A stretch of DNA of 64,000 nucleotides from Rhabdophis nuchalis (taxonomy: Eukaryota; Chordata; Lepidosauria; Squamata; Natricidae). Positions within the stretch are counted from its first letter, which is position 1. Each line of letters starts with the position of its first letter. This document shows positions 55,577 through 64,000 of the stretch, piece by piece. The position numbers and the translations under genes are program-made. Location of the stretch: the NCBI GenBank assembly GCA_039707465.1, contig CM077643.1:248811919-248875918 (forward strand), read 5' to 3'. The notes beneath the pieces were generated by a model. That model searched no databases, was not told where the DNA came from, and was given only the letters and a program-made list of their open reading frames with translations.

Positions 55577-55783
55577 ATCTATATCAAAAAGTGGGCTTCA
55601 AAAATTTCAGCAGCAGGTTTTCTGCCCAGTTGCTGGGCAGGCATGACCATGGTGGGTGTGGCCTAGTCGACCTCCTGCACCACAGTGGTGGTGGGCGTTT
55701 TTGCCTTCCCCAGGCTCCAGAGACTTTCCTCAAGCCTTTGTGGGTGAAAACCACCACCTCCTAGCCTTTTGGGAGGCCCATTT

Positions 55784-56488
55784 TATTTTAATTATTTATT
55801 ATTTTTATTTATTTATTTTGATTTAATTTATATACCACCCTTCTCCCTCTCGGGACTCAGGGCGGTGAACAGCCACAGTAAAAACAGAAAACCAAAAATA
55901 AGAATACATATTAAAATATATTAAATAATTCGTCCCGTAATTTAAAACCAATACTAAAAACCCAGTTAAAACAAGGCTATGATAGGCCAGCTGCATGAAA
56001 TAGGTGTGTCTTCAGGGCCCGATGGAAGAGACGTAGGTCTGGGATAGTACATAATTCAGGGGGTAGGTCATTCCAGAGGGCGGGGGCTGCCACAGAGAAG
56101 GCTCTCCCCTGGGGGTCGCCAGCCAACATTGTCTGGTCGACGGCACCCTGAGGAAGCCCTCTCTGTGAGACCAAACTGGTCGGTGGGAGGTATTTGGCAG
56201 CAGGAGGCAGTCTTGCAGATAACCAGGTCCCTTGCCATGGAGTGTTTTAAAGGTGGTCACTAATATCTTGAAGTGCACCCGGAAAGCCACAGGCAGCTAG
56301 TGCAGCTCACACAAAAGAGGTGTCACATGGGAGCATCTAGATGCTCCCAAAATCCCCCGCGCGGCCGCATTCTGAACTAACTGGAGCCTCCGGGTGCACC
56401 TCAAGGGAAGCCCCATGTAGAGAGTGTTACAATAGTCCAGGTGGGAGGTGATGAGAGCTTGAGTGACTGTGCGTAATTTTCCTCCTCC
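55784..56488 (-). mobile_element. L2-type LINE 3' end nested in a hAT-type element
   Basis: The longest L2 copy here, about 700 bp. It has an (ATTT)n tail at 55784-55830, the 3' hairpin at 55838-55868, then 3' UTR and coding sequence up to 56488. A short attt(t) duplication is possible at the ends. Confidence 0.85.
55977..56488 (-). pseudogene. L2-type LINE ORF2 C-terminal third, frameshifted
   Basis: Three overlapping minus-strand frames together cover a continuous homologous block. It begins with VTQALITSHLDYCNTLYMGL...LQLVQNAAAR (upstream end near 56488), then FRVHFKILVTTFKTLHGKGP. It ends with RAFSVAAPALWNDLPPEL and LKTHLFHAAGLS before a stop at 55977-55979. At least two frameshifts separate them. 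The LDYCN and LQLVQNAAAR motifs are typical of the region after the RT core in L2/CR1-group LINEs. Confidence 0.85.
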
Positions 56489-56697
56489 CCGAGCCTTTGA
56501 GCAGGCCCTGCACTTACCTTGCATCTAAAATGGGCTGTGGGGAGACTCTGGGGAAGGGAAGGGCAGGGTGGGTGGAGCCAGTCAGGGGTGGGATTTGGAG
56601 GTTCTCCGAACTGGCCATAATATTAGCTATGGGTTCTCCTGAACCCAGATGAACCTGTAGCAGTCCCTCCCTAATCTATATATAGCAATACCTAGAG

Positions 56698-56875
56698 CAG
56701 CAGCCCCCAACCTTTTGGGTACCAGGGACTAGTTCTGTAGAGAGTTTTTCCACAGAGAAGAGGAGGCATGGTTGCATCTTGCGGATGGGGCTTCACTTGT
56801 TTGCATTGTCCAATTTCTGGCATGCCACAGACCAGTGTCAGTAAACAGACCAGGGGTGGGAGACCCCGACCCCCT
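56698..56875 (+). mobile_element. hAT-type element, probable
   Basis: Starts CAGCAGCCCCCAACC and ends near gtgggagaccccgacc. The inverted ends (cccccaacc/ggtggga) are imperfect, and no clear target duplication is seen. Confidence 0.5.
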
Positions 56876-57009
56876 TTGTCATCTTGGTTAAATTAAGACT
56901 TAAAGACTTAAAACTTTACTGGGTAAGGAACAATAAACTTATAATATCAAATATGATTTGCATATCTGCACATCGGATAATGAGGTAAATTTTGTCAAAT
57001 ACTCTAAAG

Positions 57010-57206
57010 CAGGGATCTCAAACTCAATTTACCTGGGGGCCGCTGGAGGCAGAGGCTGGGTGAGGCTGGGCCACATAAGGGATTCCTTATATTAATATTA
57101 ATACTAATATTAATACTAATATTATACTTTCATATCACGGTGGGGGCCACAAGATACCGTTCTGCAGGCCGCAATTGGTCCGCGGGCTGTGAGAATGAGA
57201 CCTCTG
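57010..57206 (+). mobile_element. hAT-type element, 197 bp
   Basis: CAGGGATCTCAAACTC...GAATGAGACCTCTG with a perfect 8-bp target duplication ctctaaag (57002-57009 and 57207-57214). Contains a short (TTAATAC)-like internal repeat near 57090-57125. Confidence 0.88.
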
Positions 57207-57214
57207 CTCTAAAG

Positions 57215-58124
57215 AAACATAACATATTTGGGGAGTATATCTTTTTAATAGAGAGTGTTTGAGATAATCTGGGTGGAAGGGAGGCTAATATGTTTTAATT
57301 TCACCTCTACCCGAAAGTCTGCTTTCTCTCTATTTCAACGTGCATATAACATGTAGTTACTGTACATGAATTTCATTACACACTGTCTAGTGTTGCTCCG
57401 TATCCTTCATCAGTTAAATCTATCTCATAGAGCCAAATTCCCAAGGAGTTATCATGTTAATCTGTTGAAGCAAAAACAGCTGACTCTTATGGTACCTTAG
57501 AGACCAACAAATTATTATGGCATAAACCTTTGACAGTCACCCATCTGATGAAGTCTGTGAAAGAAGAGATGCATATGTAGAAAGGTTCTACAACTCAAAC
57601 GTCTACCGCTGAAAAAGATACACCTGTAAATGACATTTGCAAATAGTTTAGACATCAGGCCAATTGCAGCTCATTAATCTCTGGGGTTCAATAAACATGG
57701 TTTGTTAATCTGCTCAAAGTGAAAAACAACAGGATGGAGGGATTGTCAGACATCTGTTGGACCACAATATATGGCTGGTGGGCTGCATTTAGCTTAGCTG
57801 GTTACAGATTATGCAGAACAAGGGCCTTATAAAATGTAAAATTTCCCTGCAGTGGAAAGCTCTACTGGAGCAGGAAAGCCAGGAAAATGATTTGGGGCCA
57901 TTAGATTGCCCTTTAGTGAAACAGAATCTATTAAGTATCCCATGCAGTAAGCAATGAACAAGAAATAGGAAAGAATGTTTAATGTTTACAGAGGGCATTG
58001 TCCAGAGTAGATGCATTATCCATTAAAAGTGAAGGTTGAACCTTCTCCTTGATAAACGTGGTCCCCTATCTTTGAAGAGAAGGAATGGGGTCAAGTCTAT
58101 GTTTATTATAAGAGAGAATATACT
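57215..58124. other. no recognised feature
   Basis: AT-rich; no coding or repeat boundary recognised. 57460-57600 (caaaaacagctgactcttatgg...) may be an old repeat. Confidence 0.35.
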
Positions 58125-58526
58125 AGTGAGGGTATCTGCAAGACCGCCTCCTGCTGCCAAATACCTCCCACCGACCAGTCCGCTCCGACAGAGAGGGCCT
58201 CCTCAGGGTGCCGTCGGCCAGACAATGTCGGCTGGCGACCCCCAGGGGGAGAGCCTTCTCTGTGGCAGCTCCTGCCCTCTGGAATGACCTCCCCCCTGAA
58301 CTACGCACGATCGCAGACCTACGTCTCTTCCATCGGGTCCTGAAGACACATCTATTTCGTGCAGCTGGCCTGTCATAGCTTTTAATTGGGATTTAGTATT
58401 GGGTTTTAAATTATGGGCCAAAGTATTTAATATATATTAATATGTTATTTTAACTTTTGTATTTTCTGTTTTTACTGTGGCTGTTCACCGCCCTGAGTCC
58501 CGAGAGGGAGAAGGGCGGTATATAAA

Positions 58527-58531
<5 letters not shown>
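58125..58531 (+). mobile_element. L2-type LINE 3' end
   Basis: 5'-truncated near 58125. It retains the ORF2 C-terminus, 3' UTR and 3' hairpin (caccgccctgagtcc...gagaagggcgg, 58486-58518), then the tail that seeds the microsatellite at 58528. Confidence 0.88.
58130..58378 (+). pseudogene. L2-type LINE ORF2 C-terminus, 82 codons still open
   Basis: Frame 58130-58378 is open from the truncation point to its natural TAG. It encodes GYLQDRLLLPNTSHRPVRS, EGLLRVPSARQCRLATP, then RAFSVAAPALWNDLPPELR and LKTHLFRAAGLS. It has no start codon because of 5' truncation. The absence of stops or shifts suggests this is the youngest L2 copy in the window. Confidence 0.82.
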
Positions 58532-58610
<79 letters not shown>

Positions 58611-58644
58611 ATATAATAACAATAACAACAACAACAACAATAAC

Positions 58645-58731
<87 letters not shown>

Positions 58732-58735
58732 GGGT
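58528..58735 (+). repeat. compound (AAAT)n/(AAT)n microsatellite grown from an L2 tail
   Basis: About 85 bp of AAAT units, a short AAC-rich bridge (58617-58645) and about 90 bp of AAT units directly continue the L2 tail. The 130-residue minus-strand frames here are repeat artefacts. Confidence 0.95.
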
Positions 58736-58806
58736 GTGCAATAACCTAGAAAGAATGCCAGATTCCTTTTCCAAGTCAACTGACATAAAGTGAAGGAATA
58801 GATATA

Positions 58807-59411
58807 CGTAGGTAATCTTCGACAGATGACCATAACTGAGTCCAGAATTTCTGTTGCCAAGCAACAGAATGTGCAGTTGTTAAGCGAGTGTTGCCTCAGT
58901 TTGCAACCTTTCTTGCCACAGTTGTTACGTGAATAATTGATGTTGTTAAGTTAGCAACATGGTTGTTAATTGAATCTGGCTTCCTGGATTGACTTTGCTT
59001 GTCAGAAGCTTGTGAACGGTGATCATGTGACCCCGGGACACTGTCAGAGGTGGTATTCAGCTGGTTCAGACTGGTTCACTTGAGTCACCACCTCTGACAG
59101 TATGCTGTCCTATTTAGGCACGTTTTCAAGCCACGCGCATGCCTGCAAGCCGCACATGCAATCAAAGCACATGTGCTGAAGGCCCCACACGTGCTCTCAC
59201 ATTTGCAAACCAGTCGGTAAAGTAGGTGAATACCACCCCTGGACATTGTTATAAATACATGCCAGTCGCCAAGTATCAAATTTCAATCCCATAAGCATAG
59301 GGATGCTGCAGCAATTGTAAATATGAAAACCTGTTCATACGTCACTTTTTTCAGTGCCGTTGTAACTTTGAACAGTCGCTAAACGAATGGTTGTAAGTTG
59401 TGGACTACCTG
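58807..59411 (+). mobile_element. Tigger-like DNA transposon carrying a hAT-type insertion
   Basis: TA flanks at 58805-58806 and 59412-59413. The interior (ttgttaagcgagtg, tgcttgtcagaagc, gtgaccccgggacactg...) is split at 59045-59241 by the hAT-type element and its duplicated target. Confidence 0.78.
59045..59241 (+). mobile_element. hAT-type element nested in a Tigger-like element
   Basis: CAGAGGTGGTATTCAGCTGG...GAATACCACCCCTG, 8-bp duplication gacactgt/gacattgt (59037-59044 and 59242-59249, one mismatch). Ends resemble those at 17664. Confidence 0.85.
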
Positions 59412-59413
59412 TA

Positions 59414-60400
59414 CATGGTTGTACTTTTAATGTGCATGAGATATGGCTGGGCTATTTCAATAAAGACCAGAGAAGCTTAATGGCTAATCAAACCATGGCT
59501 CCACTGCTCTCCTTCTGCCTGTTACCATAATTTAATTGGTGTGCTCTCCTTTATCTTACAAGGCCAACCCTATGTTGTCATCCTCCTTGTTTTAATAGCC
59601 TACTATAGTCCTTTTTAAAACTGATTTTCCTTTTGTTTTCCAATGCAGGCTTCTTCCTGCCTTCTCAAGGTCCCCAAAGAACCTTCATCTTATATCTTTT
59701 CCTTGTTATCTTTCAGGCTGCTGGCATAATTATTCCTGTGTTTTGAGTTCTAGTATATAACTGCTTTGATTTCTTTTTCAAAGATAGATAGATTTCAGCT
59801 TGTTGGATTCCCGCATAAATTGCAATTCCTCAGCTATTATTCATATTAATGTTAACACCCATGGCCCAAATCCACAGATGATATCACTTGGGGTGTAATT
59901 CCATTATTTGGAGTGGAATTGTGACAATTCAAATCTTTTAAGGTCATGTTGACTTCATATTATATAGTATAATTGTATGTGCGTCATTATTATGTGTAGT
60001 TAGGTCACTGGGGAGTCAGTGTTAAAGGATAAGACAGATCTTGTAGAAATATACTCTATAAAACTTTTTACGATCACTATATAATGTGGCTGGTTTCCAT
60101 CCATATGGTTAGAGATGTTCATGGATTCCTCAGGACCACCTTTTGCGTAGCTATTCTATAACTCCTGCACTATGTGTAGGTCCGACTTCTTTCAACTTCA
60201 CACTCCTCCAAATATTGCAATGCAATGATAAGCCCCAGATGTATAAAAATGCATACAATACTTTAGGATGAAACACATTCAGAAACGCAGAATTGAAGAA
60301 AATATGTGTTTAGAATAGCACAGCTCATGAGAAAATATGTTCCAAATTTAAATGCACACTTCTGTGAATTTCCCCCCCCCCAAAATGCAGAAGTAGGATG
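59414..60400. other. no recognised feature
   Basis: AT-rich, no repeat boundary or coding signature. Confidence 0.35.
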
Positions 60401-60408
60401 GCTTAAGG

Positions 60409-60468
60409 CAGGGGTTTCCAAACTTGGGAACTTTAAGACTTGTGGACTTCAACTCCCAGAACTCCCTG
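60409..60468 (+). mobile_element. 60-bp half-size hAT-type element with intact target duplication
   Basis: Left arm of the 43348/45242 family (CAGGGGTTTCCAAACTTGG...ggacttcaactcccagaa) ending directly in ctccctg. A perfect 8-bp duplication gcttaagg flanks it (60401-60408 and 60469-60476). The complementary right arm is missing except for its last bases. Confidence 0.85.
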
Positions 60469-60476
60469 GCTTAAGG

Positions 60477-61097
60477 GAATGTATGAAAATGTCTTGTTAA
60501 CAGGTGGGAATAAACTGATCAGTCATTCCCCAGAGTGTGTATGCTTTGCATTCTTCCAACCTATATATTGTCATTTTGCACCTGGATATTAAAATGACAG
60601 GCAGCTCAAATCTGTTCAGGGAGAAGTGTCAGGCGCAAAGAATTAGGAACAAGAGTTGAATTCAAAACCCTAAAAGTTTCTTACATGCTACCTATGCACA
60701 AGAATCTGATCTACTAATGGGTCAAGTCAAATTGGCAGTGGATAAGAATCAATGGATTTTGGCAGTGGTTTGCTCTCCAAGCTTGTTTTAATTTAGTTTC
60801 TGAACCTTTCGTTACCAAGGTAACATCAGCAGCAGGATTTTCCTTTTCTCCTTAGCTTATAAATGTCTTTTTGCCAGTGTGGTCAGTTGGTCATGTGATT
60901 GGTTGCTCGTTTGGAGCTATATTTAAATTCTGAGCAGCTGATTGGTTCTCTTGTTGATTGGAATTCACAGGGGTGTGTGCACCTGGAATTAGGTGTCTTG
61001 TGGCTGTGTAGGGACTCCAAATTGATGTGTTTGACTCTGCCTAGTCATCTCCTACAAGAAGGTTCCTAGTACCAATGTAAGATTGAATGTAAGAATG
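60477..61097. other. mostly unrecognised
   Basis: 60800-60850 (ttctgaacctttcgttaccaa...aacatcagcagc) resembles 37372-37425 and may be a retroelement fragment. Confidence 0.35.
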
Positions 61098-61165
61098 TAG
61101 GGTCTCCTGCTTGGGAAGGGGGTTGGACTGGAAGACCTTCACGGTCACTTCCAACTCTATCAATG
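61098..61165 (+). mobile_element. CR1-type LINE terminal fragment
   Basis: Short piece: tagggtctcctgcttgggaa, ggttggactggaagacc, cacttccaactctatca. Confidence 0.65.
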
Positions 61166-61377
61166 ATAAGTCTATCATTCAAATTTGGATTGCCTAGACT
61201 CTTTCCCTAAACTTCTTACAGGATGATTGTGTATTAAGGACAGTGGGAATGCCAGGATTGATGACTTTATAGGCAAGTTGCCCTTTGTAGGCCTCTCCTA
61301 CTTCTTGACTACTCAGCCTTCAGTTTCTACCCACTGTCCTCCCTTTTCTGGGGTGGAAAGGAAATGGAGGCATGAGC
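61166..61377. other. no recognised feature
   Basis: Short interval between repeats, nothing recognised. Confidence 0.35.
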
Positions 61378-61617
61378 AGGGGTTGGTTCCAGCAGACACT
61401 ACTGCTGGTTCGCTCGTGTGCATGCTGCGTGCATGTGCACACTTGATGCGTGCATTGCGTGCATTCACAGTATAATTAAAATTGTTCTGCGCATGTGCAA
61501 AACCAAAAAACAAGATGTAGCGGTTCGGGGGCGTGGCAGACCTGGGTTGCTGCTGGTTCCAGCGACCCAGGTTGCCAAACCACTGCCAGTCCGAAGCAGT
61601 ACAAACCCACTACTGAG
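61378..61617 (+). mobile_element. hAT-type element, probable
   Basis: Starts CAGGGGTTGGTTCCAGC and ends GTACAAACCCACTACTG. GC-rich interior with repeated gcgtgcat units. The flanking 8-mers (ggcatgag, aggcagag) match poorly, so support is from the ends only. Confidence 0.5.
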
Positions 61618-61631
61618 GCAGAGAACTGATG

Positions 61632-61686
61632 AGAGGGGAGGGAGAGAGAGGGAGGGAGGGAAGGAGAGACAGACAGACAGACAGGC
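61632..61686 (+). repeat. purine-rich (GGGA)/(GACA) microsatellite
   Basis: gagggag units pass into agacagacagacagacagg. Confidence 0.9.
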
Positions 61687-62576
61687 GGGCAACCTAAGAA
61701 AGTTGCAAGCCATCAATTTCTGCTCTCACCGTTTCGCAAGGAATGTATTGAGAGGAAGGACACTTTCTGGCATGGAGAATGTCAGCAGCTGGGATGATTT
61801 CTAAGCAGCAGCAAAATATAATTTCAAAAATGATGACAGTTGAAAGAAGACTGTACATATACAAAGAGGAAGCTTTGGCACCTGCTCCAAATCATTTGAA
61901 AAATGCCTTCCCTTTTCCCGCTCATTTTTGGCCAGTGGGTTGATGAATGTGAAGAGAGGAATGTTGTGTCGGCCTTTGATGATCTCCTGGTGAAATGACA
62001 GTTATGGGTTGTGTAAGATTGGAGCAGAAAGCCCCATCTAGTAGAGTTCCCGATACATCCCACTGATTGCCAATACTGTAGGTAGGTGGATGTCATCCAG
62101 ATGTTTCGGATGATAAAACAATAACATTTGAGCCATGAAACCATTTATTTTAGCGTTGCAGCTCCAGCAAGCATGAATATGGGTGATATAGTCTAGAGAA
62201 CAGAGAAACTACAAAACTGCTCATTTGTTACTCATCTAGTAACAAATTGGGGAGGGGGGAAGAGAATAATTATTTCAGCCCTCATTATAGCTACCTCACG
62301 GCAGCTGATTTTGTTTCTCAGGCCTACAAAAATCTATTGTTCCTACCTATTAATATGTAGATTATGGAATACCAAATGTATGCCATACTTTCTCTTAAAT
62401 AATACCACAACTTGGTCAGATAGTTTGGAATTCTGAATATCTATAATCAACATTTGTTTGCTTGTTTTTAATTCCCCTTTCCTTCATAGCAAAAATTATC
62501 GGCTCTCATTTTATCCCTACCATAATGACCTAGTGAGGTAAGTAGTGCTGGAAGAAACTTGGCCTTACTCTATCTG
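61687..62576. other. no recognised feature
   Basis: No repeat boundaries or recognised coding sequence. Confidence 0.35.
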
Positions 62577-62941
62577 CTTGTATAGTCTGTGACGTATGAC
62601 TACAATTTGTGTTGCTAAGTGAGAAATTTGTTAAGTGAGTTTATGGCCTCACTTAATGGCCTTGTTGAGCGAATCACTGCAGCCATTAAATTAGTCACAC
62701 AGTTAAGTGAAACTGGTTTCCCCATTGACTTAGCTTGTCAGAGGTTCACAAAAGGGGATCATGTGACCCCAGGACACTTCAACCGTCATACATGTGAGTC
62801 AGTTGTCAAGCTGTAAATCACATAACCAAGGGGGTGCTGTGATGGTCGTAAGTGTGAAATATGGTCATAAGTCACTTTTTTCAATACCATTGTAACTTTG
62901 AACGGTTACTAAATAAACAGTTGTAAGTCAAGGACTACCTG
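62577..62941 (+). mobile_element. Tigger-like non-autonomous DNA transposon
   Basis: Decayed left end (cttgtatagtctgtgac) and well-preserved right end (gtaagtcaaggactacctg) followed by TA at 62942-62943. Interior collinear with 42158. Confidence 0.72.
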
Positions 62942-63000
62942 TATTTCTTTCTTTCAGCATATCCAGTGTATATACTGTATAGCTGTAATCATCTATCATC

Positions 63001-63153
63001 TCTCTTTCTCTCACTCTCTCTTTCTCTCTCTCATGCATGCATGCATGCATCTCTATCTCTATCTCTATCTCTATCTCTATCTCTATCTCTATCTCTATCT
63101 CTATCTCTATCTCTATCTCTATCTCTATCTCTATCTCTATCTCTATCTCTATC

Positions 63154-63220
<67 letters not shown>

Positions 63221-63300
63221 CTTTGTCTCAACCATGCATCCATCCCTATCCCTATCCCTATCCCTCTATCCCTCTATCCCTCTATCTATCTATCCCTCTA
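63001..63300 (+). repeat. large compound (CTCTAT)n/(CTAT)n microsatellite
   Basis: A CT-rich lead-in and (GCAT)n precede about 110 bp of CTCTAT hexamers (63050-63158), about 60 bp of CTAT tetramers (to 63220) and degenerate ccctat/ccctctat units. The long ORFs of Ser-Leu and Tyr-Leu repeats across it are artefacts. Confidence 0.97.
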
Positions 63301-63367
63301 TCAATCTAGCTCATCCATGCATGGATCCATCCATCTATCTATTCATCCACCCTCTCTGTGTGCATGC

Positions 63368-63385
63368 ACACACACACACACACAC
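63368..63385 (+). repeat. (CA)9 microsatellite
   Basis: Short CA dinucleotide run. Confidence 0.9.
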
Positions 63386-63594
63386 CATCTCCTCTACAAG
63401 CTGTTTCCTTCCTTACTGGTTTACACAGGAGTCAAGCTAGCAGTTTATTTACTTAAACTCTTAAGTCAGGAGCAATTCTTAAGACTTGTAAAATGTCAGT
63501 GGGGAGAGCCTGGCTTGCTGACTGAGGGCTTAATGACCACAGCTACTTTTAGGCTGGATTTATATTCTGGGTTCTTTTTCACCTGATCATAAAA

Positions 63595-63627
63595 GAGAGA
63601 GAGCGAGGAGGAGGAGGAGGAGGAGGA
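63595..63627 (+). repeat. (GAG)n microsatellite
   Basis: gaga and gaggag units. Confidence 0.9.
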
Positions 63628-64000
63628 AAAGTGGTGGAAAGTGGGTGGGTGGGAAAGGGAATGGAAATAAATGCCCACTTAGGAAGTGTCTTAACAGGCT
63701 TAACTGTGCATTCCTTTAAGTATCTGTTAATTGCTTTACTATGATGATGAGCACCTGTATAATGTCAGACTTCCCACAAAGCTCATTGTTAACTGGCCAT
63801 CAACCATTCAGGGCTCCTGATTCATAGACTTGGGGTCTAGGTTCATTGTCTGAGGAGAATTATTTTAATGCCGTATAAAAAAAGAGTAGAGAAAGAACCT
63901 TAATGGTTCTGAGACCAAGATCCTTAAAATGCCCTCATGTAGCTCCTGCCCTTATTGCTTTTAAAATTATGGCCACCCATCTTCCCCTCTCCTCTCCAAA
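63628..64000. other. no recognised feature
   Basis: AT-rich end of the window, nothing recognised. Confidence 0.4.

Larger units (their letters stand above)
55585..56673 (-). mobile_element. hAT-type element split by an L2 LINE
   Basis: Same family as 41034-41454, opposite orientation, in two parts: 55585-55783 and 56489-56673. Perfect 8-bp target duplication atctatat (55577-55584 and 56674-56681). The left end has decayed from CAGGGGTGGG to caaaaagtggg. Confidence 0.8.

Noticed and set aside
58450..58864. Minus-strand ORFs of 130-136 residues rich in Ile or Tyr
   Set aside because: They arise from the AAT/AAAT microsatellite at the L2 tail.
63033..63586. ORFs of 90-206 residues made of Ser-Leu, Tyr-Leu or Ile-Ser repeats
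   Set aside because: They are translations of the CTCTAT/CTAT microsatellite, open in all three frames, and not genes.

Overview
The window is eukaryotic, almost certainly from a squamate reptile and most likely a snake. It carries Sauria-type SINEs, a second tRNA-derived SINE family, CR1 and L2 LINE 3' ends, LINE 3' ends with (AGAAT)n tails, a Ty3/Gypsy chromovirus and many short hAT-type elements. I found no host protein-coding gene, rRNA or genuine tRNA gene. The stretch looks intergenic or deeply intronic, with transposable elements inserted into AT-rich unique DNA.

The only long intact coding sequences belong to one LTR retrotransposon at 6807-12503. It has two 366-bp LTRs differing at a single visible position and a 5-bp target duplication (CAGAG). 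It has a gag-protease ORF (7210-9054) and an overlapping pol ORF (RT, RNase H, integrase, chromodomain; to 12022), and no env. Just inside the 5' LTR, an 11-nt sequence is perfectly complementary to a stretch of the LTR itself. That is the arrangement known for self-priming Tf1/Sushi-type elements. Gag-pro and pol are offset by one base, with a run of eight C in the overlap.

This element sits inside an L2 LINE copy (6455-12671), which in turn sits inside a Tigger-like DNA transposon (6380-12937). Upstream (4780-5574) a solo LTR carries a related solo LTR inserted in the opposite orientation. Both keep perfect 5-bp target duplications. An old LTR lies at 5738-6174.

13-36 kb is mostly unique AT-rich DNA with scattered SINEs, LINE ends and hAT-type elements. 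At 18.1-19.1 kb one L2 is nested inside another in opposite orientation.

36-47 kb is denser. It holds a hAT-type element whose one arm is amplified into five 44-bp copies (37699-38009), a 107-bp inverted duplication beside a perfect 34-bp palindrome (39491-40038), and a CR1 copy containing both a solo LTR and a hAT-type element (42681-43559). It also holds a hAT-type element with an internal 42-bp minisatellite (46681-47001).

47-64 kb holds a solo LTR with a clear promoter and poly(A) signal (47509-47812), a decayed LINE coding end (49506-50345), further CR1, L2, Tigger-like and hAT-type copies, and large microsatellites. Thirteen hAT-type elements keep recognisable 8-bp target duplications (eight exact, five with one mismatch); none encodes a transposase.
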